Both the position numbers and the translations under genes were made by a program. The notes under the pieces were generated by a model. That model was given only the letters and a program-made list of their open reading frames with translations, had not been told where the DNA came from and made no database searches. A DNA stretch of 64,000 nucleotides, from assembly GCA_026168455.1 (NCBI GenBank), contig CM047426.1, positions 89,679,986 to 89,743,985 on the forward strand, given 5' to 3'. Shown here in pieces: positions 11,001-22,800 of this stretch. Source of the DNA: Theocolax elegans (lineage: Eukaryota; Arthropoda; Insecta; Hymenoptera; Cerocephalidae). The first letter of the stretch is position 1; each line of letters starts with the position of its first letter.

Positions 11001-12961
11001 AACAGAATGCTCAGCCGTGCAAGTGATTTCACATCCTCGGGCAAACTCGAATCATTAAAACGCACCCGCGCAAATGCAACAACAATTAGCTTTGTCTAAT
11101 GTTTCTCATGAAAATCAAAGCTTCGTATTTTCGTTTACTCGGTGAGAAACGCGGGAGACCGCGAAAATTTCAGCAAGACGTCTGATTTATTTGCTTCGAA
11201 TAAGCGAGAATTACTAAGCGGATTAGGATTCGTCCCGCGCTTCGAGGGTTGAATTTAATTCGGAGAATGGGCTCCAAGTTGAAAAAAATCGGTATCTCGA
11301 TAGTAGGATAAAGGAGAGCACGTTTGGACGAGTCGATAGTGTTAATTATGTAGAAATGGTGTGGATCAGCATAATGTTGCGGCTTCTTGCTGAATACAAA
11401 CTACGCCTGTGATTGAAGTGCTCGTTTAATTTATAAATGTATACATTATTTTAATTTTGTCTTTGATAATTTATCTTTTGATAGATTACTATACTATCTC
11501 AAGAGTACCAATTAACAAGATATATAATTTATAATGTTCAGAGTAGGGGTCGATGTTAATATTTTTACAAAGTATACAACATTTTTTTACGTTTACAATC
11601 TCGTAATTTAAAAACAAATAATCAATTATTATTGATTTCAATCCATTATATTTCTAGTAAAAATATATATCCGGTGATATACAGATAAATCGGCGGTAAA
11701 CATATTCACAAAAATTGTTCTGCCTCGTTTATGAATATAAAATAAATTTGATACAACGTGTAAAGTTAACATTTTTAATAAAGTAGATATTAAAATACGA
11801 TACCTTTTATTGTGTATATCCTTTACTAACATTATTTGTATTTAACATTTAATTACTACTGTACATTTTTTATAAATAATTATTAATAATACAGTACATT
11901 AGAGTTTAAAGAACTGTTACTTAAAACATGAACGGAATCCAACTTGTTAAAATAATTTAAACAAATCATCGAAATCGCATGATGGTAAACGTGCACATCT
12001 GTAAGAAGTAAGAAGCTTTGAACTAAGAAATTTTAAAGCGACCCTCGTGGATATTGTTAAGGCCACGTAATCGAAAGATTCTATAACTAGCGTAACTATA
12101 TAACAAGTTGTAAGTGAAACTACATATTAGATACATGTAGGACATTACGTCCGATTACGTACATCTTTCCACAACGTACAATTTTCAAATGTTGAATTAG
12201 TAAGTTTCTCCTCTCCGTTGTTTTCACCCTTCGCGTACATGTTGAGTATTGGATGTACTACCCTTGGATATCGCGAAACTTTCTATCGAACAAACTTGGA
12301 TTGGTTATAAACTTTTCTCGCCCAAAGATTTTCCTCTTTCTTTCGGTCCATCGTTCTGTAACGAGTTTCGGTCAGTTTTTCCGTAGGCATGAAAGAAAAA
12401 AAAATAATGCACACGCTAGGAGACACCCAACTTTTTATTCGATGTTGAATTTATTAAACGACGGTAAACCATTATTTTTCGTTTACGTACATACGTGGAG
12501 TTTGGCGGAAGTAAGTTTTTACAATTGTTCGTATAAGCGACACGATTTCCGTACGTAAAATGCTTTCGTGATAACCGGCGGTCTATTATGTTACACTTAC
12601 GCGAGCACAATGCCTAAGTTCATCTATGCAAGGAAATTTCATTACGAAGTGTGAAATAAATCTGTCGAGATAGCGTTTGGTTAAAGTTATTAACAGTGTG
12701 TATTTATGCTCTCGAGATTAATTACTTAATATTTAGCACAAAGCAGCTTTCAAAATTAAGCACTTTACGTATTAATTTCACTTACAAAGACGTCGTTAAT
12801 TTAACGTTTTATTTATAATATATCAATATATTTTAATTTTAAACGAGAAAAGGCAATTTCAACATCGAATAATAATTGGTCCAAGTTATTAGACAAAGAA
12901 TCACTATGAAAGTCATTTTGCAGCATTGGAGTAACGACCATTTTATATTTAAAAGGAGGAA

Positions 12962-14655
12962 ATGGTACCGGAGATAAAAGTGATCGGTCGACCGATAGAA
13001 TGGGCTCTCCGCCTCATTGGCCTTTGGCCGTCTTTTTCCAATCCTATTGGTCACGTAGTCGTTTGGTCGGTTTTAATGTCGAATTTGCCCTTTCAATTGT
13101 GGAATGCGTTTACCCTCTTAAACGATAAAATCTTATTGATGGATAGTTTAAGTACAACAGTAGCTACTGCTTTATTTTTCGTCAAGTTGAACATTATTTG
13201 GATCAATCGACGGTAATTTTTCATCCAGCATTTCATTTAACTTACGCTCTACTCGATGCCCTCGATAACAATTAAAAACATTATGCACGTTTACACCTAT
13301 ATGGAAATCTTAAAGAAACATTTGCTTTTTCTGATTTAGATATGTGTTGGGGATTATCCATGAAATGTACGACGATTGGAACTTTACTGAAAACAAACCT
13401 ACGGAAAGAAAAATTTTAGCAGACAGAACGAAGCGCACAAGTTTATTCTGCGTAGCTCACACTAGTAGTTATTTTCTCTCCGTAACACTTTTCACATGCG
13501 ATGCTCTGAGCACGTATCTTCGGATGCCCGTTGAGAAGCGTAAGTTCATTCTTGATATGCATTTACCATTCGACTACAAACAAACACCATATTTTGAGTT
13601 ACTATTCTGTCTGAATTTTGTGGAAACGTTCATCGCTGCTGTTGGTAATGGAATTACCGAAAGCTTAATTATCAGTTTGGTAAGTTTGCAATTTTTCTAT
13701 TTTTTTTATATCTACATCTTTAACGTGCCGATATTTCAGGCTATACACGTTGGGATACGAGTGGATTTTATGAAGATCGAAATCAATAGATTTACAACTT
13801 CGCACGGATCTGCTGAAAAAAGAAAAGATAATAAAGTGGTAGAAGGAGTAGAACGTTTGGTAGCTCAACACATGAAAGTCATCAATTTCGTTGAAAAAGT
13901 CGAGCAACTTTACTGCTACATTTCTCTTTTTCAATGTTTATCTAGTACCTTGATCATATGTGCGATGGGATACGTCGTTCTAACCGTTAGTCTAATTTAA
14001 TTTGCAACGCGTTTAAAACATTCCGAGTAGAACCCGATCGCTATACATATATCACTGTTATGCAAGAGATTTCGTAAATTCTCTTTAATCTTATTTACTG
14101 ATCACTTTACTTCACAAACCTCGATTACTTTCTACTCGGAATAATACATAATATTTTGTATAGATAAACGTACATTGATAAAAAACTATTTTTTCCAGTC
14201 TCTGGAATCTGAAGTATTAAATACCATTACACTGGTTAAATTTTCAGTGTTTAGCATTATCAAATTTGCCGAAGTATTTTGTTTCTGCTTTGCTGGCGAA
14301 TACTTATCCACTCAGGTGAGTTCAAACAACCAATGAGATTAAACAGAAATGCAAATTTACGTATTATTTAAAATAGACATCGTCGTTGAGTAATGCAATC
14401 TACCAATGTTCGTGGTACGACATGAGCCCATCGGATAGCAAAATGTTAATGTTTTTAATAGCTAAAACTCAAAGGCCGTTGACGATAACAGCTGGTAAAT
14501 TTCTAGATTTGAAGCTCGAAAGTTTCACAAGTGTAAGATATTTAAACTAATATATTATTTACCTATGAAACATTTTATAATAACTTATAAGCAAATTTTT
14601 TTAGATTTTGAAAACGTCCGCCTCTTACCTTTCAGTACTGAGAACAATGACGTGA
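12962..14655 (+). CDS. Odorant receptor B, six exons, intact (386 aa)
   Basis: This is an insect odorant receptor of the 7tm_6 family: a membrane receptor that pairs with Orco as an odour-gated channel in olfactory neuron dendrites. The exons are 12962-13212, 13340-13679, 13740-13985, 14199-14315, 14377-14532 and 14605-14655 (TGA). All introns are GT-AG (60-213 bp) with phases 2,0,0,0,0. The N-terminus has GLWPSFSNP and LPFQLWNA; exon 3 has VEKVEQLYCYISLFQ; exon 4 has FCFAGEYLSTQ; exon 5 has CSWYDM and ITAGKFLDL; exon 6 has SASYLSVLRTMT. The joined frame is open throughout, and 386 residues is normal for the family. Intron 2 is open in frame, so a reading frame runs through it, but the acceptor at 13739 matches the sister genes. 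Odour specificity and subfamily cannot be read from the sequence. Confidence 0.95.
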
Positions 14656-14774
14656 AGAATCAAAATATGTATTAATATTAACATTCCTCATAGTAGATTT
14701 TAATATTAATATTTGTATAGTTTACATGTTGTTTGTAATTTTACTAAAATATACCATATAGTAAAACAGTTTAT

Positions 14775-15664
14775 TATTTCGTCGAAAGCTAATTTTGTAC
14801 CTTTTCCTGCGCTCACGCTGGCTAATATATGCAAGAAGAATTCTTACTATTGCACTAATTAGTACGACTACTTGCTAATATGGATTATTATCTAACGAAA
14901 TTTTATTAAATAGTACACTATTTTTTTTACTTACAAATATATAAATATTATTAAATTAAAAATCACGTCTGACCGTACATAGTTTAAGCTACTGATTTTT
15001 TAGTATAAAGTACGATACTACAATTTTTCTACTTTTCCTTTGAGTTTGTGTTTTGAATCCTCGTAGAAATAATTCATTTGAAATATAACTTTTGTTCGCT
15101 TACTTCCAATTTAATTATTTGATTGTGAATTACAAATTAAGTGTGAGTTATTTGATTGTTTCGAGTAGAAATTTCAACACAAACAAGATAAACTGGTTGT
15201 TAGTTTTAGCAAGTACGTAAAGCACATTTATATTGAATGATGGAAAGTTGGTGGAATTTCCTATTTACAGTTTCACAAAGGTAAAGAAACTAATTTACAA
15301 TAATATTTACTGGTACGGTATTTCTATAAGTAACTTTATATTGATTTATTATTATGTGGATTACAAAACATGTCCCGATAATTTGGATTACTTTAATACA
15401 AAAATAATATAAACACTTTTATTTCATACACTATGAATAACGTAACATTCGATTCATGCAGGTAATGTTATATAATAATATACATTATTAATTTAAAAAT
15501 TAGATTAATTCTTAAGTTGCATTATTGGTTCATTATTTGATTATTTTACAATTCAAAAAAGGTATTAATTCAAACACTTATTTTCAATCATTTTACATAG
15601 ATTTATTACGCGATAACTTTTTTTCCAGACTAAAGAAAGAAACTCGTATACGTTGCCTGAATAG
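14775..15664 (+). pseudogene. Decayed 3' fragment of a fourth odorant receptor (exons 4-6)
   Basis: Three remnants lie in the correct order. Around 14790-14840 the DNA resembles receptor B exon 4: the CCTGC...GCTGGC block is followed by TAA (14823-14825) where the intact gene has GAA of AGEY. At about 15165-15280 an exon 5 remnant reads LVLAST, a stop (TAA 15218-15220), then STFILNDGKLVEFPIYSFTK, ending at a GT donor in phase 0, the same layout as the AGKF...SFT end of exon 5 in the intact genes. At 15629-15664, after TTTTTTCCAG, TKERNSYTLPE and a stop resemble the ILKTSASYLSVLR exon. Exons 1-3 are missing: only about 120 bp separates this relic from the stop codon of receptor B. It is a dead partial duplicate. 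Confidence 0.7.
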
Positions 15665-15970
15665 AATAATATCTCATACATATTTCAACTAATAAGTGTA
15701 TATAATCGTGGAATAAAATATATAAATCTTGCTGATATAAACACTGCCTACAGGACGATTCTTTGAAAATGATAAATGATTAAGATCACCTTGGATACTC
15801 GCACAAAACAAAGTATGAGCGATTTGATTGGTCAAGATAATAAAAGAAAGGTGATGCTCCGTAGATATTTGATCGTACATCTTTAGTATTTTGTAAGCTT
15901 TGAATATCAGTTGAAATAATATTTTATTATTAGTATCTAAAGAAAGTGAAACAAGTCTAACCGTTTAAAA

Positions 15971-18900
15971 ATGACGAAGAAAAAAATCGTGAAAATTCCA
16001 ATAATCGGTAAACCATTAGAATATACTTTAAAATTAGCAGGTTTCTGGCCGGGTCAACTTAATAACATTGGACGAATAGTTATGATATCGCCTTTATTTA
16101 CGATGATACCATTTCAATGCTGGGATGCTATAAGGCTAATTGATAATCCATTACTATTTGTCGACAATTTAAGTATGGTTATGTCGGAAACTCTCATATA
16201 CACGAAATTTATAATAATTTGGCTAAATAAGAGGTTTGAATTCAAGTAACATATATATACATATTTTCAATGTAACTTTGATATACATTTTATTTGTGCT
16301 GTATTAATGTAGTTATCTACTTGATATTTTGCGAGAAATGGCTAATGATTTAAGTGACAAAATGGTGATGGACAAATGGGTGACTTTAAATTATAATTCA
16401 CGACGATTTTGCAAATATGATTATGGAATGTACATGGGTGTTTGTGTATTATTTTACGTGCAGTTCATTTTAATGTACACGCAAATGCCTGTGGAAAATC
16501 GTGAAACATTAATAAAAGCTTATTATCCATTTGATTATAAAACCACACCAATATTCGAAATTTTAACGTTTGTACAAATAATTCAAGGACTGATGTTGAC
16601 CAGCACTCAGGTACTCTGTGAATCGTTATTAGTAGCACTGGTAAGGTACAATTATAATTTTACGTTATTATTCAATGTTTCATGTTGAAATATTTATATT
16701 TTTTTCACTAAATTATTTTATTTACGTAACAGATTTTACATGTTAGTGGACATATCGATTTGTTGATCGATCAAATACAGCAGTTCTCCAAAAATTGCGA
16801 TACTCAAAAACCTTCAAGTTCTTTGGCATTCGTAATAGAAAGACACTTGAAAGTTTTACATTTAGTAAATAAAATTGACACTGTTTATACTTACGTTTCT
16901 TTCGCACAAGTATTTTGTAGTATTTTCATTATTTGTGCAACTGGATTTGTAATTATAACCGTACGTGATGTTTGATTAATCTACTGTACAAATTTTGCGC
17001 TTCCATTATAATGATTAAAATTAAAATATCTACAATCAAATTTTTTAAAATTCAATTATCTCCTTTATCTACGAACTAATAATTTTGATAGAAAAAAAGA
17101 GTTTTTTGTAAATTATTTTAAAAGCATTCAAAGAGACATAAAAGAAGTTTAATTAATTTAAATTCAAACTTCCCAAACTAAATTTTTTTGTAAATACGAA
17201 AAAGACTGACCTGCATAGACATCTATTATTTTATAAAAATTGAATCTATTATTTTCAATCATTCAATAGATTAATTACTTTAAAATATTCGAAACGCATG
17301 ACAAATAATTTAAATGCAGTTTTCAAAACAATTAATCTAATGAATAAATTGATTTCAGAATTAGATTATATGAATTACAGGGCAATATTCTGCTTACTTT
17401 AACTAAAATGATGTGTATTTTGCATGATAAATACAATTTAACGATTCTTTGCGAGAGAGATTAGAATTGATCAAATTTGGAATTGTTGATAATGTTGGAA
17501 GTTTTAAAATTCCCTTTCATTTTTATAGATGCTACAGTTAATTTTACACATTATATAAAGTTTAGTTTATAACAAACAATTTTATTGAAATTGTTATAAT
17601 TCTTATAGATGGCAGGATCTGACCAAATTATTATTTTAATGAAATTTATAATGTTGTATATTACTCTAATGTTGCAAGCATTCACTTTTTGCTTTAGTGG
17701 TCAACATCTTATAAATAAGGTAATTAAATTTTATAGAAAGATAACTCCGATGTTAGTAAAAATTTATTTAATAATTAAGTTTAATAGACATACTATCAAT
17801 TTGTATATTTACACAGAGTTTAACTTAACAACATTTTTACTGTCTCAGAATTACACTATGATCCATACGTTCACAATAATTTGAAAACTACAAAATATAC
17901 ATATACAACTTAAAGTTAAGGGTTAAAGGTTAAAGTTAAAGGTTATTTATTTTAATTCTGAAATAGTCGAAACGTCGTTAAGTTTAATTTTGATAACAAA
18001 GTTATTCGATTATTAAGAGGATTTTAAAGTCGTTATGATACACTCTGAGTTATTTACCGACTGAGACGTACTATTTTTACAAAAATTAATAATGTACGTT
18101 ATAATTTAAGTAATACCATAAGATTCAATGGTCTTATTTTTGGTGTATATGTGATATGTGCAAATTTTTAATGTGAATGATACATTAATTCATGAGATTT
18201 ATCGTTTTAAAAAGTGATGGACTCGTATTCGGGTTTGGTACTCGGTGTCTGCCAATTGATACAAGCACCATTAAGACATGTATATTTTCAACGTTGCATG
18301 TGCTTTCTTAACAAATATCGTATCACCTCCATCGCTGATTAGCACATAGTTAGGATCATAAAAAAGCGTCGTTAAAATAATGGGAAAAATTTTTTAATAT
18401 TAATTTATTTAACTCATAATATAAATATTATACTTGCCAGTTGATGATATTAAGTGCGGGAAATTCAAATTATTGATTGGGTTTGACATCCTCTTAATTA
18501 CTAGTAATTCATTTAGTAGATTATATTTTAAAGTCGAAGGTGATTGTTAATTTTTTAAATTAATTTATTATTGTAACTTATATATTCTTTAAGGGGGTCA
18601 TAAAACAAATTTTATTCAACCCAAATAAATGGTACAAAAATTATTGTAAATTTTAATAAGGGATATTTCTGCTAAAAATTCTGTTTTATATACATAAACA
18701 GATTAATAAATATACTGCTAATTTGACTAAACAGTCGCGAGTAACTCTAGTAGAAATCTGACCATAAATGTAAAGATTTTTTAAGCCAAAAAGTGGCCAA
18801 GTGTCATAAAATGTTCAATAAATGCCTAATTAATGGTAAAATTATATTTTTGTTCAACTTTCAAATGTTAAATTTCTACTAGGAAACTATCGGTTTTAAA

Positions 18901-19160
18901 GCATCCCGTGCTCCTCCCTTTTACTGAATATTTTTGATCATTGAAAAGAGAAAAACGCAGTCCTGACCGCATCTTATGCACATCGTGTATTCAGCTTTGA
19001 AACTTTTAATCCGAGAGATAGCGATACAAAAATCTTCGTAATTTGCTACAGCAAAATAACTACATAACACGTTTTATTTTCAGTAAACTAATATGAAAAT
19101 GCAAGTATGGCTGATGGTGAACGGGGTATTTATAATATGTGTTATTTTGTAATAATATTG

Positions 19161-19224
<64 letters not shown>

Positions 19225-19813
19225 GGTAGACTTATGCCCCACTTACCACCAACCATACTTGCATTTTCATATTTGTTTACTGATTTATTACGTCTAATTT
19301 ACTGGGCATTTTATTTGAAAACTTGAAAAAAGTATAGAAAAATTATGTTATACTTTTAAATTTAATATAATTACATTTCAAAGATTTAAAAAGCATGTAA
19401 TAATCTTTTTTTGTTCTAGAGTGAAACTATCCCATATCAATTATATAATTCACTATGGTACAATGCTAAGCCCAGTGAAATTAAATCAATTTCATTTCTT
19501 ATTAAAAGAGCGCAAATTCCATTATACTTGAGTGCAGGAAAATTTACCTCGTTATCAACACAAAGTTTTACTTTGGTGAGTATAAAACAACATAATTGAC
19601 TTCTTATTATTTAAATTAATTTTCTGTAGCTATAGGTACTTTAGAAATTCAATTTAATAAGTACAAAGTTTACAAAAATAACATTAATGTAATACAAAAA
19701 CTGATGACTAGTATTTTAATAATACCATAAAATATATATTTCTACGATTTTACTTACAGATTCTAAAAACATCATTTTCATATTTATCAGTGCTTCGAGC
19801 TAGTTACACGTAA
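15971..19813 (+). CDS. Odorant receptor C, six exons, intact (379 aa)
   Basis: This insect odorant receptor is the closest relative of receptor B in this window. The exons are 15971-16233, 16313-16640, 16733-16960, 17609-17719, 19420-19575 and 19760-19813 (TAA), with GT-AG introns and phases 2,0,0,0,0. Exon 1 gives IPIIGKPLEYTLKLAGFWPG (receptor B has IGRPIEWALRLIGLWP) and IPFQCWDA; exon 2 starts YLLDILREM; exon 3 ends CATGFVIIT; exon 5 has SLWYNAKPSE and LSAGKFTSLS; exon 6 has SFSYLSVLRASYT. The family's AGEY in exon 4 is SGQH here, so the acidic residue is lost. Introns 3 (648 bp) and 4 (1700 bp) are far longer than in the sisters (60-285 bp), and intron 4 contains a foldback element. The first Met is followed by a basic stretch, as expected for a cytoplasmic N-terminus. 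Confidence 0.94.
17910..17947 (+). repeat. Short hexamer-like minisatellite
   Basis: Several imperfect repeats of TTAAAG/GGTTAA lie in tandem inside receptor C intron 4. They are too irregular to be telomeric (TTAGG)n. Confidence 0.5.
19069..19293. mobile_element. Foldback/MITE-like element with an (AT)n centre inside receptor C intron 4
   Basis: The left arm 19069-19128 and right arm 19234-19293 are about 60-bp inverted repeats. CAGTAAAC...ATATGAAAATGCAAGTATGG on the left pairs with CCATACTTGCATTTTCATAT...GTTTACTG on the right. Between them lies a pure (TA)n tract at about 19163-19220. No transposase is present. It looks like a miniature inverted-repeat element whose centre has expanded as a microsatellite, and it accounts for part of the unusual intron length. 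Confidence 0.7.
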
Positions 19814-22800
19814 CGAAGCTACATCAGTGATTTTAATGAACAGAGTTATTATTTATTAGAAAATATTTCATTTGAGGAAGTGGATATATATAGATTTGTA
19901 CATATAGCGATTTGTGTGAAAAGTAAAAATTTATATTTTATACATATCTTATTTTTATTTTCATTAATTTTGTCTATTTACCAAATTAAAATTTATTTAT
20001 TGTTCACACATTAATTTCAATTTTAGTTAATTATTTTCTACGTCTTTCAAATATAATTTTACATAAAACTGAATTGCGCTATATCATTATTTATTAAAAA
20101 TAAAAGAAATATCTCGTTCCTTATTAAATTATAAGAAATTGATGACACAAAGAAGGAATATTGTATATAAATAGTATTTTGTCAAAAGGATAGTTTTCCT
20201 GTCGCATGAATTTTATATCGGTACACTTGAACACTATGTATAATATTGTACGCATAATAAATGTAGATTTTCAAGGCATCCGATCGCTGACCCTTATCTT
20301 AAATGTAAGAGAATGAATAAATAAAGTAGACAGAAATGCAAAAATATATCAGCTATTCGAAGGGGCTGTACGAGATTTCCATTTATACGTATATAGTTGT
20401 CTGGAAAATACAGGTAATAATATGTCTTACAGTAAATCTCCGACGTGTACGATCAGTGACCCTTCAATCTTAGACAAAAATAAATAGATTCCTATTTTAC
20501 GATTCAAACGTACGGATAGTTTTTTTCTATACATACGCATTACTACATTCTACAACTTATCATCATGCAATACTTGTATATTATATTATTGTGGATGGAA
20601 ATATGATATACCTAGCATTACTACGATTTCAATATTTAAATAACTAAAACAATGTCTCGTATAAGGTGTATTCATTATTTTAAAATAAATTTATCGGAAA
20701 TAATAATTCTACAGTATTTTTTAATAAATAAATGATAAATTAGATTCTTGATATGCAAAGAAGATTTGATTACACACATCAATATTATTCTTAGATTCCA
20801 TTCAAATTTAATCAATATTGAGAAAATAAATAGTAAAATAAGTTATTATTAAGAAGTTTATAATAATATTTTGGTATATTTTATAATCTCGAGTCATTTA
20901 TATCCTATTTGATTCTAGTGATGGATTTTAAATTTATAGTAAAAATCAATCTGTTTAAAATGGTCACATTGCTTGGGAATGGGTATGAAAAATAGTCTAT
21001 TAATCGGTAGTCGTGAATCGGTTTCTTTTCACTATGAAATGAGCCTATTTAATAGAATGAGCATTAACTCGAATTTATTTTAATTCCATTTCCAATGCTT
21101 CCGGCTTTCTAAAGTCTAAATTCCCTATCACACTAGATCGGCCACTCGATTATTAGAGTAAATTACATATTATTTTCTATTTTAACACAAATTTTTCTAA
21201 AGACGCATGATTTTTTAATTAAACAATCAGATTTACTGAAAACGTCTTTAAAGTCTTTTTAATCGCTTCTGCTATTTTACAAAGCCATTTTTATAAGGTT
21301 TGAAATGGCTTATAAACTGATATAACTCGTGGAACAGCCAATTTCATTCTAATAAATGGACGAACACAATACCGACAACACCTTTTACCTATTTCTATTT
21401 AAAATGGCTATTTCGTGCTTAAGAAATGGAATCCGTTCCCGCCAGATACTATGAATATATTAAGTTTGACATTCTACAAGAGTGTGAGTGTATTATATTA
21501 TTGATTTCGGATAAATGTGACACCGTAAAAATCTCGAAATTACCAAGAATAACCTTGTGAGGTTAAGTAGTTCTTCTTTCATAACAATTTTTCAGTACTG
21601 ATACTTAAATCTTTAATGCAGGAGCATTAAGAATTCAATTTACCTAAGCAACCTCCATACTCCGGCATCTTTTCATTGATTTTACGGTGGACAGCTGTAC
21701 TAAAGTACGAAAGAGCCTAGCAACATGTATCTAATCTTGAGTTCTTGCTCCTCTTCTTCCTTCTCGTATAAAATTGTAAAGGTAAAATTATTGGATGATC
21801 TAATTTCTAAACCTCGAAAACTAGTATATATTTATAACGGTGATTCTCGGTATTTTACGATAGTTTTCAACGTTACGTTTGAGTCGCGTACAAATTTCGA
21901 CGCGTTATTCAGAGAAATGATGGCGATTTCGTCAACGAAATTAAGAGAACGTGAAAATAAAACGAGTGAATATAAGCGAGACTATATCAGAAAAGGTAAT
22001 TCGTGCTACAATTAAAATCACTGTATAAAATCGTTGGAGGTTCTGTTACATCGATCCGCAGTATCGCAATCTTATATCTGTATTAAACAGGTTTATATAT
22101 TTACAAGAACATCACTCGGTGAGGTTACAAGTGAGTTCATTAGGAGGAACGTACTTAGTCGACCCTAACACGTTTCGCCGCGAGGAAAAGGAGCTTTTCG
22201 CTGGGGGGGTCGCACAGGGCACTTCCACTCTTGATACTCAATTACCGAAGGGCGGAACGGAAAAGTTTCCGACGACCCTCTTTACTCTCTAGCTCTTGGT
22301 GTCTCTTCCTTCTTTTTCCCTTTCACTAGCGGCTTGATTAGAGCGGATAATTTCTGCTTGCGTGCTCTCGCGTCGCTCTAGAAATCGCCCGACAGATTGC
22401 TCCGTTAGCTATGACGCGACGAGGGCTTTATTAAGGGCCACTGACTTATTTATCTCCAACTATAAGCTTCTTCTTTTCGCCGACCTGAGAGATGTAATGA
22501 ACGTTAGGTAATAACATCTCCAAGGGAAAAAAGAAATCTTATATCGATCTTCAATTTTTTTCCCTTTTCTATTAATTTATATCGTAGATGTTTATCAGAG
22601 ATACCTCGAGTGTTAATTGATTTAATTTGATATCGTCTACGTCTTCATTTGTATTTCATTAAGATAATTTTATAAAAATGTTTGAGCAAGCAGAATTATT
22701 ACAAAATGAATTGCTTTAAATAATTGCAATTAACTTAAATAAAATATATTTCCGATATTCCGAGTGTTTTGCGTTTACCAAAAAAAAGAAGGAGGAGGAG

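Larger units (their letters stand above)
5777..12961. other. Intergenic gap between receptors A and B
   Basis: These 7.2 kb are mostly AT-rich and contain no gene I can support. They hold a well-formed splice acceptor at 6943 with a short exon-like stretch, a CTCF-like motif at 6367-6375, a GC-rich block with C and CT runs at about 7680-8060, and a 34-codon ORF at 9156-9260. No receptor exons were recognised here on either strand. Confidence 0.6.

Noticed and set aside
17910..17947. Telomere-like (TTAGG)n repeat
   Set aside because: The units are TTAAAG/GGTTAA variants, not TTAGG, and the tract is under 40 bp inside an intron.
19060..19242. Minus-strand ORF rich in alternating Tyr-Ile
   Set aside because: It is the translation of the (TA)n tract inside the intronic foldback.
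20921..20995. 24-codon ORF reading MDFKFIVKINLFKMVTLLGN, faintly like an odorant receptor N-terminus
   Set aside because: The resemblance is to a few hydrophobic positions only; no following exon, donor or WP-type motif was found.
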